The notes beneath the pieces are model-generated. The model was not told the origin of the DNA. It was given only the letters and a program-made list of their open reading frames with translations, and made no database searches. Positions 1 to 12,985 of a stretch of DNA of 64,000 nucleotides are shown here, one piece after another (within the stretch, counting starts at the first letter, position 1; each line of letters begins with the position of its first letter). The stretch spans positions 54,811,676 through 54,875,675 of the forward strand of contig CM049311.1 in the NCBI GenBank assembly GCA_026874595.1, given 5' to 3'. This DNA comes from Sipunculus nudus (Eukaryota; Annelida; Sipuncula; Golfingiida; Sipunculidae). A program made the position numbers and the translations under genes.

Positions 1-3000
1 TCTTTGTTCTCAGATCCTTTTGTCTCGTTCTGAGTTCTCAGGACCTTTGGTCTCGGATCCTTTTGTCTTTGTCTTGGTCTTGGTTCTCAGATCCTTTGGG
101 TCTTTGTCTTGGTTCTCGGATTCTTTGGTCTTTGTCTTGGTTCTCGGATCATTTGGTCTTGGTTCTCGAATTCTTTGGTCTTTGTTCTCAGTTCCTTTGG
201 TATTGGTTCTCGGTTCCTTTTTGACTCGGTCATGGTTCTCGGTTCCTTGGTCCTCTGACCTTTGGTCTCGGATTTTGGTTGTTTTACCTTTGGTCTTGGT
301 ATTTGTTCTCGGATCCTTGGTTCCCTGACCTTTGGTCTCGGTCTTGGTTCTCTTTCCTGTATGTTTTGGTCCTTTTTCTCGGATGCTTCGGTCTCTGTAT
401 TGTTTCTCTCTTCCTCTGGTCTTGGTCTTGGTTTTTGGATCATTAGTCTCGACCTTGGTTCTTGGATCCTTTGTTCTTGGTCTTGTTCTGGACCTTTTGT
501 CTCCGTCATGGTTCTCGGATTTTTTGGTCACAGTCTTTGTTCTCGGATTCTTTGGTCTCCATTTGAGTTCTTAGGTCCTTTGGTCTTTGATCATTTGGCT
601 TTGGTCTTGGTTCTCGGATTCTTTGGTCTCGGTCATGGTTCTCAGATCCCTTGGTGTTGGTCTTGGTTCCTGGATCATTACGCCTCGGTCATGCTTCTCC
701 GATCTTAGGGCTCAGTCTTTGTTCTCAGGTCCTTTGGTCCTGGTGTGAGTTCTCAGGTCTTTTGGTCTCGGATCCTTTGGCGTTGGCATTGATTCTCATT
801 TTCCTTGGGCTCGGTCTTGGTTCTCGGGTCCTTTGCTCTCGTTCTTGGTTTTCAGTTCCTTTGGTCTCGCTCTTGGTTCTCGGTTCCTTTGGTCTCGTTC
901 TTGATTCTCGGATCCTTTGGTCTCGTTCTTGGTTCTTTGACCTTTGGTCTCGACCTTGGTTTTCAGATCCTTTTGTCTCGGTCTCTTGGTCTTGATTCTC
1001 GGATCATGGTCCTGGCATCCTTTGGTCTCGGTCTTGGTTCTGTGACCTTTGGTCTCGGTCCTGGTTCTCGGAACATTTGGTATTGGTCTTGGTTCTCGAA
1101 TTCTTTGGTCTTTGTTCTCGGTTCCTTTGGCCTCGGTCTTGGGTCTCGGTTCCATGGTTCTCTGGCCTTTAGTCTTGGTCTTGTTTTTTTTTACCTTTGC
1201 TCTTGCTCCAGGTCCTCGGATCATTTGGTCTCTGTCTTGGTTTTCGTATCCTTTTGCGTCTGTCTTTGTTTTCGGATCCTTTGGTCTTGTTTTTGGTTCT
1301 CAGATCCTTTTGTCTCGGTCAAGGATCTCGGATCCTTTGGTCTCGTTCTTGATTCTCGGATCATGGTCCTGGCATCCTTTGGTCTCGGTCTTGGTTCTCT
1401 GACCTTTGTTCTCGGTCCTGGTTCTTGGATAATTTGGTCTTGGTCTTGGTTCTCGAATTCTTTGGTCTTTGTTCTCGGTTCCTTTGGCCTCGGTCTTCGG
1501 TCTCGGTTCCATGGTTCTCTGACCTTTGGTCTTGGTCTTGGTTTTTTACCTTTGCTCTTGCTCTAGGTTCTCGGATAATTTGGTCTGTCTTGGTTTTCGT
1601 ATCCTTTTTTCGTCTGTCTTTGTTTTTCGGATCCTCTGGTCTTGGTCTTGATTCTTGGATCATGGTCCTGGCATCCTTTGGTCTCGGTCTTGGTTCTCTG
1701 ACCTTTGGTCTCGGTCCTGGTTCTCGGATAATTTGGTCTTGGTTCTCGAATTCTTTGGTTTTTGTTCTCGGTTCCTTTGGCTTCGGTCTTGGGTCTCGGT
1801 TCCTTGGTTCTCTGACCTTTGGTCTCGGTCCTGGTTGTCGGATAATTTGGTCTCGGTCCTGGTTCTCGGATCATTTGGTCTTGGTCTTGGTTCTCGAATT
1901 CTTTGGTTTTTGTTCTCGGTTCCTTTGGCCTCGGTCTTGGGTGTCGGTTCCTTGGTTCTCTGACCTTTGGTCTCGGTCCTGGTTCTCGGATAATTTGGTC
2001 TTGGTCTTGGTTCTCGAATTCTTTGGTTTTTGTTCTTGGTTCATTTGGTCTCGGTCTTGGGTCTCGGTTCCATGGTTCTCTGACCTTTGGTCTGGGTCCT
2101 GGTTCCATGGTTCTCTGACCTTTGGTCTCGGTCCTGGTTCTCGGATCATTTGGTCTTGGTCTTGGTTCTCGAATTCTTTGGTTTTTGTTCTCGGTTCCTT
2201 TGGCATCGGTCTTGGGTCTCAGTTCCTAGGTTCTCTGACCTTTGGTCTCGGTCCTGGTTCTCGGATCATTTGGTCTTGGTCCTGGTTCTCGGATCATTTG
2301 GTCTTGGTCTTGGTTCTCGAATTCTTTTGTTTTTGTTCTCGGTTCCTTTGGTCTCGGTCTTGGGTCTCGGTTCCTTGGTTCTCTGACCTTTGGTCTCGGT
2401 CCTGGTTCTCGGATAATTTGGTCTTGGTCTTGGTTCTCGAATTCTTTGGTTTTTGTTATCGGTTCCTTTGGTCTTGGTCTTGGGTCTCGGTTCCTTGGTT
2501 CTCTGACCTTTGTTCTCGGTCCTGGTTCTCGGATTATTTGGTCTTGGTCTTGGTTCTCGAATTCTTTGGTCTTTGTTCTCGGTTCCTTTGGCCTCGGTCT
2601 TCGGTCTCGGTTCCATGGTTCTCTGACCTTTGGTCTTGGTCTTGGTTTTTTACCTTTGCTCTTGCTCTAGGTTCTCGGATCATTTGGTCTCTGTCTTGGT
2701 TTTCGTATCCTTTGGCGTCTGTCTTTGTTTTCGGATCCTCTGGTCTTGGTTTTGATTCCCGGATCATGGTCCTGGCATCCTTTGGCCTCGGTCTTGGGTC
2801 TCGGTTCCATGGTTCTCTGACCTTTGGTCTTGGTCTTGGTTTTTTTACCTTTGCTCTTGCTGTAGGTTCTCGGATCATTTGGTCTCTGTCTTGGTTTTCG
2901 TATCTTTTTGAGTCTGTCTTTGTTTTCGGATCCTTTGGTTTCGGTCTTGGTTCTCAGATCCTTTTGTCTCGGTCAAGGATCTCGGATCCTTTGGTCTCTT

Positions 3001-6000
3001 TCTTGATTCTCGGATCCTTTGATCTCGTTCTTGATTCTCGGATCCTTTGGTCTCGGTCTTAGTTTTCAGATCCTTTTGTCTCGGTCTTGAATCTCGGATC
3101 CTTTGGTCTTGGTCTTGATTCTCGGATCATGGTCCTGGCATCCTTTGGTCTCGGTCCTGGTTCTCGGATAATTTGGTCTTGGTTCTCGAATTCTTTGGTT
3201 TTTGTTCTCGGTTCCTTTGGCTTCGGTCTTGGGTCTCGGTTCCTTGGTTCTCTGACCTTTGGTCTCGGTCCTGGTTGTCGGATAATTTGGTCTCGGTCCT
3301 GGTTCTCGGATCATTTGGTCTTGGTCTTGGTTCTCGAATTCTTTGGTTTTTGTTCTCGGTTCCTTTGGCCTCGGTCTTGGGTGTCGGTTCCTTGGTTCTC
3401 TGACCTTTGGTCTGGGTCCTGGTTCTCGGATAATTTGGTCTTGGTCTTGGTTCTCGAATTCTTTGGTTTTTGTTCTCGGTTCCTTTGGTCTTGGGTCTCG
3501 GTTCCTTGGTTCTCTGACCTTTGTTCTCGGTCCTGGTTCTCGGAACATTTTGTCTTGGTCTTGGTTCTCGAATTCTTTGGTTTTTGTTAACGGTTCCTTT
3601 GGTCTCGGTCTTGGGTCTCGGTTCCTTGGTTCTCTGACCTTTGGTCTCGGTGCTGGTTCTCGGATAATTTGGTCTTGGTCTTGGTTCTCGAATTCTTTGG
3701 TTTTTGTTCTCGGTTCCTTTGGTCTCGGTCTTGGGTCTCGGTTCCATGGTTCTCTGACCTTTGGTCTCGGTCCTGGTTCTCGGATCATTTGTTCTTGGTC
3801 TTGGTTCTCGAATTCTTTGGTTTTTGTTCTCGGTTCCTTTGGCCTCGGTCTTGGGTCTCAGTTCCTAGGTTCTCTGACCTTTGGTCTCGGTCATGGTTCT
3901 CGGATCATTTGGTCTTGGTCCTGGTTCTCGGATCATTTGGTCTTGGTCTTGGTTCTCGAATTCTTTTGTTTTTGTTCTCGGTTCCTTTGGTCTCGGTCTT
4001 GGGTCTCGGTTCCTTGGTTCTCTGACCTTTGGTCTGGGTCCTGGTTCTCGGATCATTTGGTCTTGGTCTTGGTTCTCGAATTCTTTGGTTTTTGTTCTCG
4101 GTTCCTTTGGTCTTGGTCTTGGGTCTCGGTTCCTTGGTTCTCTGACCTTTGTTCTCGGTCCTGGTTCTCGGAACATTTTGTCTTGGTCTTGGTTCTCGAA
4201 TTCTTTGGTTTTTGTTCTCGGTTCCTTTGGTCTCGGTCTTGGGTCTCGGTTCCTTGGTTCTCTGACCTTTGGTCTCGGTTCTGGTTCTCGGATGATTTGG
4301 TCTTGGTCTTGGTTCTCGAATTCTTTGGTTTTTGTTCTCGGTTCCTTTGGTCTTGGTCTTGGGTCTCGGTTCCTTGATTCTCTGACCCTTGTTCTCGGTC
4401 CTGGTTCTCGGATTATTTGGTCTTGGTCTTGGTTCTCGAATTCTTTGGTCTTTGTTCTCGGTTCCTTTGGCCTCGGTCTTCGGTCTCGGTTCCATGGTTC
4501 TCTGACCTTTGGTCTTGGTCTTGGTTTTTTACCTTTGCTCTTGCTCTAGGTTCTCGGATCATTTGGTCTCTGTCTTGGTTTTCGTATCCTTTGGCGTCTG
4601 TCTTTGTTTTCGGATCCTCTGGTCTTGGTCTTGATTCTCGGATCATGGTCCTGGCATCCTTTGGTCTCGGTCTTGGTTCTCTGACCTTTGATCTCGGTCC
4701 TGGTTCTCGGATTATTTGGTCTTGGTCTTGGTTCTCGAATTCTTTGGTCTTTGTTCTCGGTTCCTTTGGCCTCGGTCTTGGGTCTCGGTTACATGGTTCT
4801 CTGACCTTTGGTCTTGGTCTTGGTTTTTTTTCCTTTGCTCTTGCTCTAGATTCTCGGATCATTTGGTCTCTGTCTTGGTTTTCGTATCCTTTTGCGTCTG
4901 TCTTTGTTTTCGGATCCTTTGGTTTCGGTCTTGGTTCTCAGATCTTTTTGTCTCGGTCAAGGATCTCGGATCCTTTGGTCTCTTTCTTGATTCCCGGATC
5001 CTTTGGTCTCGTTCTTGATTCTCGGATCCTTTGGTCTCGGTCTTGGTTTTCAGATCCTTTTGTCTCGGTCTTGAATCTCGGATCCTTTGGTCTTGGTCTT
5101 GATTCTCGGATCATGGTCCTGGCATCCTTTGGTCTCGGTCTTGGTTCTCTGACCTTTGATCTCGGTCCTGGTTCTCGGATAATTTGGTCTTGGTTCTCGA
5201 ATTCTTTGGTTTTTGTTCTCGGTTCCTTTGGCCTCGGTCTTGGGTCTCGTTTCCTTGGTTCTCTGACCTTTGGTCTCGGTCCTGGTTCTCGGATAATTTG
5301 GTCTCGGTCCTGGTTCTCGGATCATTTGGTCTTGGTCTTGGTTCTCGAATTCTTTGGTTTTTGTTCTCGGTTCCTTTGGCCTCGGTCTTGGGTCTCGGTT
5401 CCTTGGTTCTCTGACTTTTGGTCTCGGTCCTGGTTTTCGGATAATTTGGTCTTGGTCTTGGTTCTCGAATTCTTTGGTTTTTGTTCTCGGTTCCTTTGGT
5501 CTCGGTCTTTAGGTCTCGGTTCCATGGTTCTCTGACCTTTGGTCTCGGTCATGGTTCTCGGATCATTTGGTCTTGGTCTTGGTTCTCGAATTCTTTGGTT
5601 TTTGTTCTCGGTTCCTTTGGTCTGGGTCTTGGGTCTCGGTTCCTAGGTTCTCTGACCTTTGGTCTCGGTCCTGGTTCTCGGATCATTTGGTCTTGGTCCT
5701 GGTTCTCGGATCATTTGTTCTTGGTCTTGGTTCTCGAATTCTTTGGTTTTTGTTCTCGGTTCCTTTGGTCTCGGTTTTGGGTCTCGGTTCCTTGGTTCTC
5801 TGACCTTCGGTCTCGGTCCTGGTTCTCGGATAATTTGGTCTTGGTCTTGGTTCTCGAAATCTTTGGTTTTTGTTCTCGGTTCCTTTGGTCTTGGTCTTGG
5901 GTCTCGGTTCCTTGGTTCTCTGACCTTTGGTCTCGGTCCTGGTTCTCGGATCATTTGGTCTTGGTCCTGGTTCCCGGATCATTTGGTCTTGGTCTTGGTT

Positions 6001-9000
6001 CTCGAATTCTTTGGTTTTTGTTCTCGGTTCCTTTGGTCTCGGTCTTGGGTCTCGGTTCCTTGGTTCTCTGACCTTTGGTCTCGGTCCTGGTTCTCGGATA
6101 ATTTGATCTTGGTCTTGGTTCTCGAATTCTTTGGTTTTTGTTCTCGGTTCATTTGGTCTCGGTCTTGGGTCTCGGTTCCTTGGTTCTCTGACCTTTGGTC
6201 TCGGTCCTGGTTCTCGGATCATTTGGTCTTGGTGTTGGTTCTCGAATTCTTTGGTTTTTGTTCTCGGTTCCTTTGGTCTCGGTCTTGGGTCACGGTTCCT
6301 TGGTTCTCTGACCTTTGGTCTGGGTCCTGGTTCTCGGATCATTTGGTCTTGGTCTTGGTTCTCGAATTCTTTGGTTTTTGTTCTCGGTTCCTTTGGCCTC
6401 GGTCTTGAATCTCGGATCCTTTGGTCTTGGTCTTGATTCTCGGATCATGGTCCTGGCATCCTTTGGTCTCGGTCTTGGTTCTCTGACCTTTGATCTCGGT
6501 CCTGGTTCTCGGATAATTTGGTCTTGGTTCTCGAATTCTTTGGTTTTTGTTCTCGGTTCCTTTGGCCTCGGTCTTGGGTCTCGTTTCCTTGGTTCTCTGA
6601 CCTTTGGTCTCGGTCCTGGTTCTCGGATAATTTGGTCTCGGTCCTGGTTCTCGGATCATTTGGTCTTGGTCTTGGTTCTCGAATTCTTTGGTTTTTGTTC
6701 TCGGTTCCTTTGGCCTCGGTCTTGGGTCTCGGTTCCTTGGTTCTCTGACTTTTGGTCTCGGTCCTGGTTTTCGGATAATTTGGTCTTGGTCTTGGTTCTC
6801 GAATTCTTTGGTTTTTGTTCTCGGTTCCTTTGGTCTCGGTCTTTAGGTCTCGGTTCCATGGTTCTCTGACATTTGGTCTCGGTCATGGTTCTCGGATCAT
6901 TTGGTCTTGGTCTTGGTTCTCGAAATCTTTGGTTTTTGTTCTCGGTTCCTTTGGTCTTGGTCTTGGGTCTCGGTTCCTTGGTTCTCTGACCTTTGGTCTC
7001 GGTCCTGGTTCTCGGATCATTTGGTCTTGGTCCTGGTTCCCGGATCATTTGGTCTTGGTCTTGGTTCTCGAATTCTTTGGTTTTTGTTCTCGGTTCCTTT
7101 GGTCTCGGTCTTGGGTCTCGGTTCCTTGGTTCTCTGACCTTTGGTCCCGGTCCTGGTTCTCGGATAATTTGATCTTGGTCTTGGTTCTCGAATTCTTTGG
7201 TTTTTGTTCTCGGTTCATTTGGTCTCGGTCTTGGGTCTCGGTTCCTTGGTTCTCTGACCTTTGGTCTCGGTCCTGGTTCTCGGATCATTTGGTCTTGGTG
7301 TTGGTTCTCGAATTCTTTGGTTTTTGTTCTCGGTTCCTTTGGTCTCGGTCTTGGGTCACGGTTCCTTGGTTCTCTGACCTTTGGTCTGGGTCCTGGTTCT
7401 CGGATAATTTGGTCTTGGTCTTGGTTCTCGAATTCTTTGGTTTTTGTTCTCGGTTCCTTTGATCTTGGTCTTGGGTCTCGGTTCCTTGGTTCTCTGACCT
7501 TTGGTCTTGGTCCTGGTTCTCGGATCATTTGGTCTTGGTCCTGGTTCTCGGATCATTTGGTCTTGGTCTTGGTTCTCGAATTCTTTGGTTTTTGTTCTTG
7601 GTTCCTTTGGCCTCGGTCTTGGGTCTCGGTTCCTAGGTTCTCTGAACTTTGGTCTCGGCCTGGTTCTCGGATCATTTGGTCTTGGTCCTGGTTCTCGGAT
7701 CATTTGGTCTTGGTCTTGGTTCTCGAATTCTCTGGTTTTTGTTCTCGGTTCCTTTGGTCTCGGTCTGGGGTCTCGGTTCCTTGGTTCTGTGACCTTTGGT
7801 CTCGGTCCTGGTTCTCGGATAATTTGGTCTTGGTCTTGGTTCTCGAATTCTTTGGTTTTTGTTCTCGGTTCCTTTGGTCTCGGTCTTGGGTCTCGGTTCC
7901 TTGGTTCTCTGACCTTTGGTCTCGGTCCTGGTTCTCGGATAATTTGGTCTTGGTCTTGGTTCTCGAATTCTTTGGTTTTGTTCTCGGTTCCTTTGGCCTC
8001 GGTCTTGGGTCTTGGTTCCTTGGTTCTCTGACCTTTGGTCTCGGTCCTGGTTCTCGGATCATTTGGTCTTGGTTCTCGAATTCTTTGGTTTTTGTTCTCG
8101 GTTCCTTTGGCCTAGGTCTTGGGTCCCGGTTCCTTGGTTCTCTGACCTTTAGTCTTGGTCCTGGTTCTCGGATCTTTTGGTCTTGGTTCTCGAATTCTTT
8201 GGTCTTTGTTCTCGGTTCCTTTGGCCTCGGTCTTGGGTCTCGGTTCCTAGGTTCTCTGACCTTTGGTCTCGGTCCTGGTTCTCGGATAATTTGGTCTTGG
8301 TCTTGGTTCTCGAATTCTTTGGTTTTTGTTCTCGGTTCCTTTGGTCTCGGTCTTGGGTCTCGGTTCCATGGTTCTCTGACCTTTGGTCTCCGTCCTGGTT
8401 CTCGGATCATTTGGTCTTGGTCTTGGTTCTCGAATTCTTTGGTTTTTGTTCTCGGTTCCTTTGGCCTCGGTCTCGGGTCTCGGTTCCTAGGTTCTCTGAC
8501 CTTTGGTCTCGGTCCTGGTTCTCGGATCATTTGGTCTTGGTCCTGGTTCTCGGATCATTTGGTCTTGGTCTTGGTTCTCGAATTCTTTGGTTTTTGTTCT
8601 CGGTTCCTTTGGTCTCGGTCTTGGGTCTCGGTTCCTTGGTTCTCTGACCTTTGGTCTCGGTCCTGGTTCTCGGATAATTTGGTCTTGGTCTTGGTTCTCG
8701 AATTCTTTGGTTTTTGTTCTCGGTTCCTTTGGTCTTGGTCTTGGGTCTCGGTTCCTTGGTTCTCTGACCTTTGTTCTCGGTCCTGGTTCTCGGATTATTT
8801 GGTCTTGGTCTTGGTTCTCGAATTCTTTGGTCTTTGTTCTCGGTTCCTTTGGCCTCGGTCTTCGGTCTCGGTTCCATGGTTCTCTGACCTTTGGTCTTGG
8901 TCTTGGTTTTTTACCTTTGCTCTTGCTCTAGGTTCTCGGATCATTTGGTCTCTGTCTTGGTTTTCGTATCCTTTTGGGTCTGTCTTTGTTTTCGGATCCT

Positions 9001-12000
9001 TTGGTTTCGGTCTTGGTTCTCAGATCTTTTTGTCTCGGTCAAGGATCTCGGATCCTTTGGTCTCTTTCTTGATTCTCGGATCCTTTGGTCTCGTTCTTGA
9101 TTCTCGGATCCTTTGGTCTCGGTCTTGGTTTTCAGATCCTTTTGTCTCGGTCTTGGTTCTCGGATCCTTTGGTCTTGGTCTTGATTCTCGGATCATGGTC
9201 CTGGCATCCTTTGGTCTCGGTCTTGGTTCTCTGACCTTTGATCTCGGTCCTGGTTCTCGGATAATTTGGTCTTGGTTCTCGAATTCTTTGGTTTTTGTTC
9301 TCGGTTCCTTTGGCCTCGGTCTTGGGTCTCGTTTCCTTGGTTCTCTTACCTTTGGTCTCGGTCCTGGTTCTCGGATAATTTGGTCTCGGTCCTGGTTCTC
9401 GGATCATTTGGTCTTGGTCTTGGTTCTCGAATTCTTTGGTTTTTGTTCTCGGTTCCTTTGGCCTCGGTCTTGGGTCTCGGTTCCTTGGTTCTCTGACTTT
9501 TGGTCTCGGTCCTGGTTCTCGGATAATTTGTTCTTGGTCTTGGTTCTCGAATTCTTTGGTTTTTGTTCTCGGTTCCTTTGGTCTCGGTCTTTAGGTCTCG
9601 GTTCCATGGTTCTCTGACCTTTGGTCTCGGTCATGGTTCTCGGATCATTTGGTCTTGGTCTTGGTTCTCGAATTCTTTGGTTTTTGTTCTCGGTTCCTTT
9701 GGTCTCGGTCTTGGGTCTCGGTTCCTAAGTTCTCTGACCTTTGGTCTCGGTCCTGGTTCTCGGATCATTTGGTCTTGGCCCTGGTTCTCGGATCATTTGT
9801 TCTTGGTCTTGGTTCTCGAATTCTTTGGTTTTTGTTCTCGGTTCCTTTGGTCTCGGTCTTTGGTCTCGGTTCCTTGGTTCTCTGACCTTTGGTCTCGGTC
9901 CTGGTTCTCGGATCATTTGGTCTTGATCTTGGTTCTCGAATTCTTTGGTTTTTGTTCTCGGTTCCTTTGGTCTTGATCTTGGGTCTCGGTTCCTTGGTTC
10001 TCTGACCTTTGGTCTTGGTCCTGGTTCTCTGACCTTTGGTCTCGGTCCTGGTTCTCGGATCATTTGGTCTTGGTCTTGGTTCTCGAATTCTTTGGTTTTT
10101 GTTCTCGGTTCCTTTGGTCTCGGTCTTGGGTCTCGGTTCCTTGGTTCTCTGACCTTTGGTCTGGGTCCTGGTTCTCGGATAATTTGGTCTTGGTTCTCGA
10201 ATTCTTTGGTTTTTGTTCTCGGTTCCTTTGGTCTCGGTCTTGGGTCTCGGTTCCTAGGTTCTCTGACCTTTGGTCTCGGTCCTGGTTCTCGGATCATTTG
10301 GTCTTGGTCCTGGTTCTCGGATCATTTGTTCTTGGTCTTGGTTCTCGAATTCTTTGGTTTTTGTCATCGGTTCCTTTGGTCTCGGTCTTGGGTCTCGGTT
10401 CCTTGGTTCTCTGACCTTTGGTCTCGGTCCTGGTTCTCGGATAATTTGGTCTTGGTCTTGGTTCTCGAATTCTTTGGTTTTTGTTCTCGGTTCCTTTGGT
10501 CTTGGTCTTGGGTCTCGGTTCCTTGGTTCTCTGACCTTTGGTCTTGGTCCTGGTTCTCGGATCATTTGGTCTTGGTCCTGGTTCCCGGATCATTTGGTCT
10601 TGGTTCTCGAATTCTTTGGTATTTGTTCTCGGTTCCTTTGGTCTCGGTCTTGGGTCTCGGTTCCTTGGTTCTCTGACCTTTGGTCTCGGTCCTGGTTCTC
10701 GGATAATTTGGTCTTGGTCTTGGTTCTCGAATTCTTTGGTTTTTGTTCTCGGTTCATTTGGTCTCGGTCTGGGGTCTCGGTTCCTTGGTTCTCTGACCTT
10801 TGGTCTCGGTCCTGGTTCTCGGATCATTTGGTCTTGGTCTTGGTTCTCGAATTCTTTGGTTTTTGTTCTCGGTTCCTTTGGCCTCGGTCTTGGGTCTCGG
10901 TTCCTAGGTTCTCTGACCTTTGGTCTCGGTCCTGGTTCTCGGATCATTTGGTCTTGGTCCTGGTTCTCGGAACATTTGGTCTTGGTCTTGGTTCTCGAAT
11001 TCTTTGGTTTTTGTTCTCGGTTCCTTTGGTCTCGGTCTCGGGTCTCGGTTCCTTGGTTCTCTGACCTTTGGTCTCGGTCCTGGTTCTCGGATAATTTGGT
11101 CTTGGTCTTGGTTCTCGAATTCTTTGGTTTTTGTTCTCGGTTCCTTTGGTCTCGGTCTTGGGTCTCGGTTCCTTGGTTCTCTGACCTTTGGTCTCGGTCC
11201 TGGTTCTCGGATCATTTGGTCTTGGTCCTGGTTCTTGGATCATTTGGTCTTGGTCTTGGTTCTCGAATTCTTTGGTTTTTGTTCTCGGTTCCTTTGGTCT
11301 CGGTCTTGGGTCTCGGTTCCTTGGTTCTCTGACCTTTGGTCTTGGTCCTGGTTCTCGGATAATTTGGTCTTGGTTCTCGAATTCTTTGGTTTTTGTTCTC
11401 GGTTCCTTTGGTCTCGGTCTTGGGTCTCGGTTCCTTGGTTCTCTGACCTTTGGTCTCGGTCCTGGTTCTCGGATCATTTGGTCTTGGTCTTGGTTCTCGA
11501 ATTCTTTGGTTTTTGTTCTCGGTTCCTTTGGCCTCGGTCTTTGGTCTCGGTTCCTTGGTTCTCTGACCTTTGGTCTCGGTCCTGGTTCTCGGATCATTTG
11601 GTCTTGGTCCTGGTTCTCGGATCATTTGGTCTTGGTCTTGGTTCTCGAATTCTTTGGTTTTTGTTCTCGGTTCCTTTGGCCTCGGTCTTTGGTCTCGGTT
11701 CCTTGGTTCTCTGACCTTTGGTCTCGGTCCTGGTTCTCGGATCATTTGGTCTTGGTCTTGGTTCTCGAATTCTTTGGTTTTTGTTCTGGGTTCCTTTGGC
11801 CTCGGTCTTCGGTCTCTGTTCCATGGTTCTCTGACCTTTGTTCTTGGTCTTGGTTATTTTACCTTTGCTCTTGTTCTAGGTTCTCAGATCATTTGGTCTC
11901 TGTCTTGGTTTTCGTATCCTTTGGCGTCTGTCTTTGTTTTCGGATCCTTTGGTCTTGGTCTTGGTTCTTAGATCCTTTGGTCTTAGTCGTGGTTCTCTGA

Positions 12001-12820
12001 TCCTTTGGTCTCGCTCTTCGTTCTCGGTTCCTTTGGTCTCGGTCTTGGTTCTCGGATCTTTTTGTCTCGGTCTTGTTTCTTAGATCTTTTGGTGTTGGTC
12101 TTGGTTCTCGGATCTTTAGGTCTCGGTCATGGTTCTCGTATTCCTTTGGTTTCGGTCTTGGTTCTCGGATCCTTTGGTTTTTGTTCTCGGTTCCTTTGGC
12201 CTCGGTCTTCGGTCTCGGTTCCATGGTTCTCTGACCTTTGTTCTTGGTTTTGGTTATTTTACCTTTGCTCTTGTTCTAGGTTCTCGGATTATTCGGTCTC
12301 TGTCTTGGTTTTCGGATCCTTTGGTCTCGGTCTTGGTTCTCAGATCCTTTGGTCTTAGTCTTGGTTCTCTGATCCTTTGGTCTCGCTCTTCGTTCTCGGT
12401 TCCTTTGGTCTCGGTTTTGGTTCTAGGATCTTTTGGTCTCGGTCTTGTTGCTTAGATCTTTTGGTGTCGGTCTTGGTTCTCGGATCTTTAGGTCTCGGTC
12501 ATGGTTCTCGTATTCCTTTGGTTTCGGTCTTGGTTCTCGGATCCTTTGGCCTCGGTCTTGCTTCTCTGAATCGTAGGGCTCGGTCTGAGATCTCGGGTTA
12601 TTTGATCTCCGTCTTGGTTCTCTGATCCTTTTAGACTGGTCTTGGTTCTCGGATCATTTGGTCTTGGTTCTCAGATCCTTTTGGTGTTGGTCTTGATTCT
12701 CGGATTCTTTGGTCTTGGTTCTCGGTTCCTTTTGCCTCGGTCTTGGTTGTCGGTTCCTTGGTTTTCTGACCTTTGGTGTCGGTCTTGGTTCTTTTACCTT
12801 TGGTTATGGTCTTGGTTATG
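1..12820. repeat. Large satellite array, 120-bp higher-order repeat
   Basis: The array runs off the left edge of the window. The core (about 1.8-11.8 kb) has an exact 120-bp period over long stretches, for example successive units at 4021, 4141, 4261 and 4381. Each unit splits into sub-units of 28, 28, 22, 25 and 17 bp that share GGTCTCGGTCTTGGTTCTCG-like sequence. A variant unit carries an extra ~24-28 bp sub-unit. Both edges (1-1.4 kb and 11.85-12.8 kb) are more diverged and lack the 120-bp register, as expected at array borders. The + strand has about 4-5% A, so stop codons are rare on both strands. Predicted + strand peptides are hydrophobic (SLTFGLGPGSR type) and - strand peptides highly charged (REPRPRPKEPRTKTK type). 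The longest, 806 codons at 7197-9617, has no domain, and neighbouring frames are equally open, so I do not annotate a gene. Most units carry one GAATTC. Confidence 0.95.
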
Positions 12821-12904
12821 GCACGTTTTGTTACCACTTTTGGTGATAAACTATTGGTAAGGGGTGCATATATATGTAGCGGTGAACCCGTCTCGCTAGT
12901 GAAG

Positions 12905-12985
12905 CTTGCGTTAATGGCGTAGCGGTATAAACGCTGAGTTTGTGTGCCGCCGGGACAAAAGTTCAAATCCGCGATCTACCATCCG
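12905..12985 (+). repeat. Possible tRNA-derived SINE head, degenerate
   Basis: Just outside the satellite, ATGGCGTAGCGG resembles a pol III A box and AAGTTCAAATCC a B box, about 45 bp apart, followed by CTACCA. The acceptor and T stems do not pair, so this is not a functional tRNA. A tRNA-derived repeat fragment is possible, but chance resemblance is not excluded. Confidence 0.3.

Noticed and set aside
7197-9617. 806-codon + strand open frame and many other long frames in the satellite, read as repeat proteins
   Set aside because: All six frames are similarly open because the array lacks A on one strand. Frames shift between units through small indels, no domain is visible, and the peptides are pure low complexity.
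1-12820. CRISPR-like array of regular repeats
   Set aside because: The repeats are contiguous tandem units without unique spacers, in a eukaryotic genome with introns and animal transposons.
12905-12985. Functional tRNA gene
   Set aside because: A- and B-box-like words exist, but the acceptor and T stems do not pair, so at most a SINE-like relic is kept.
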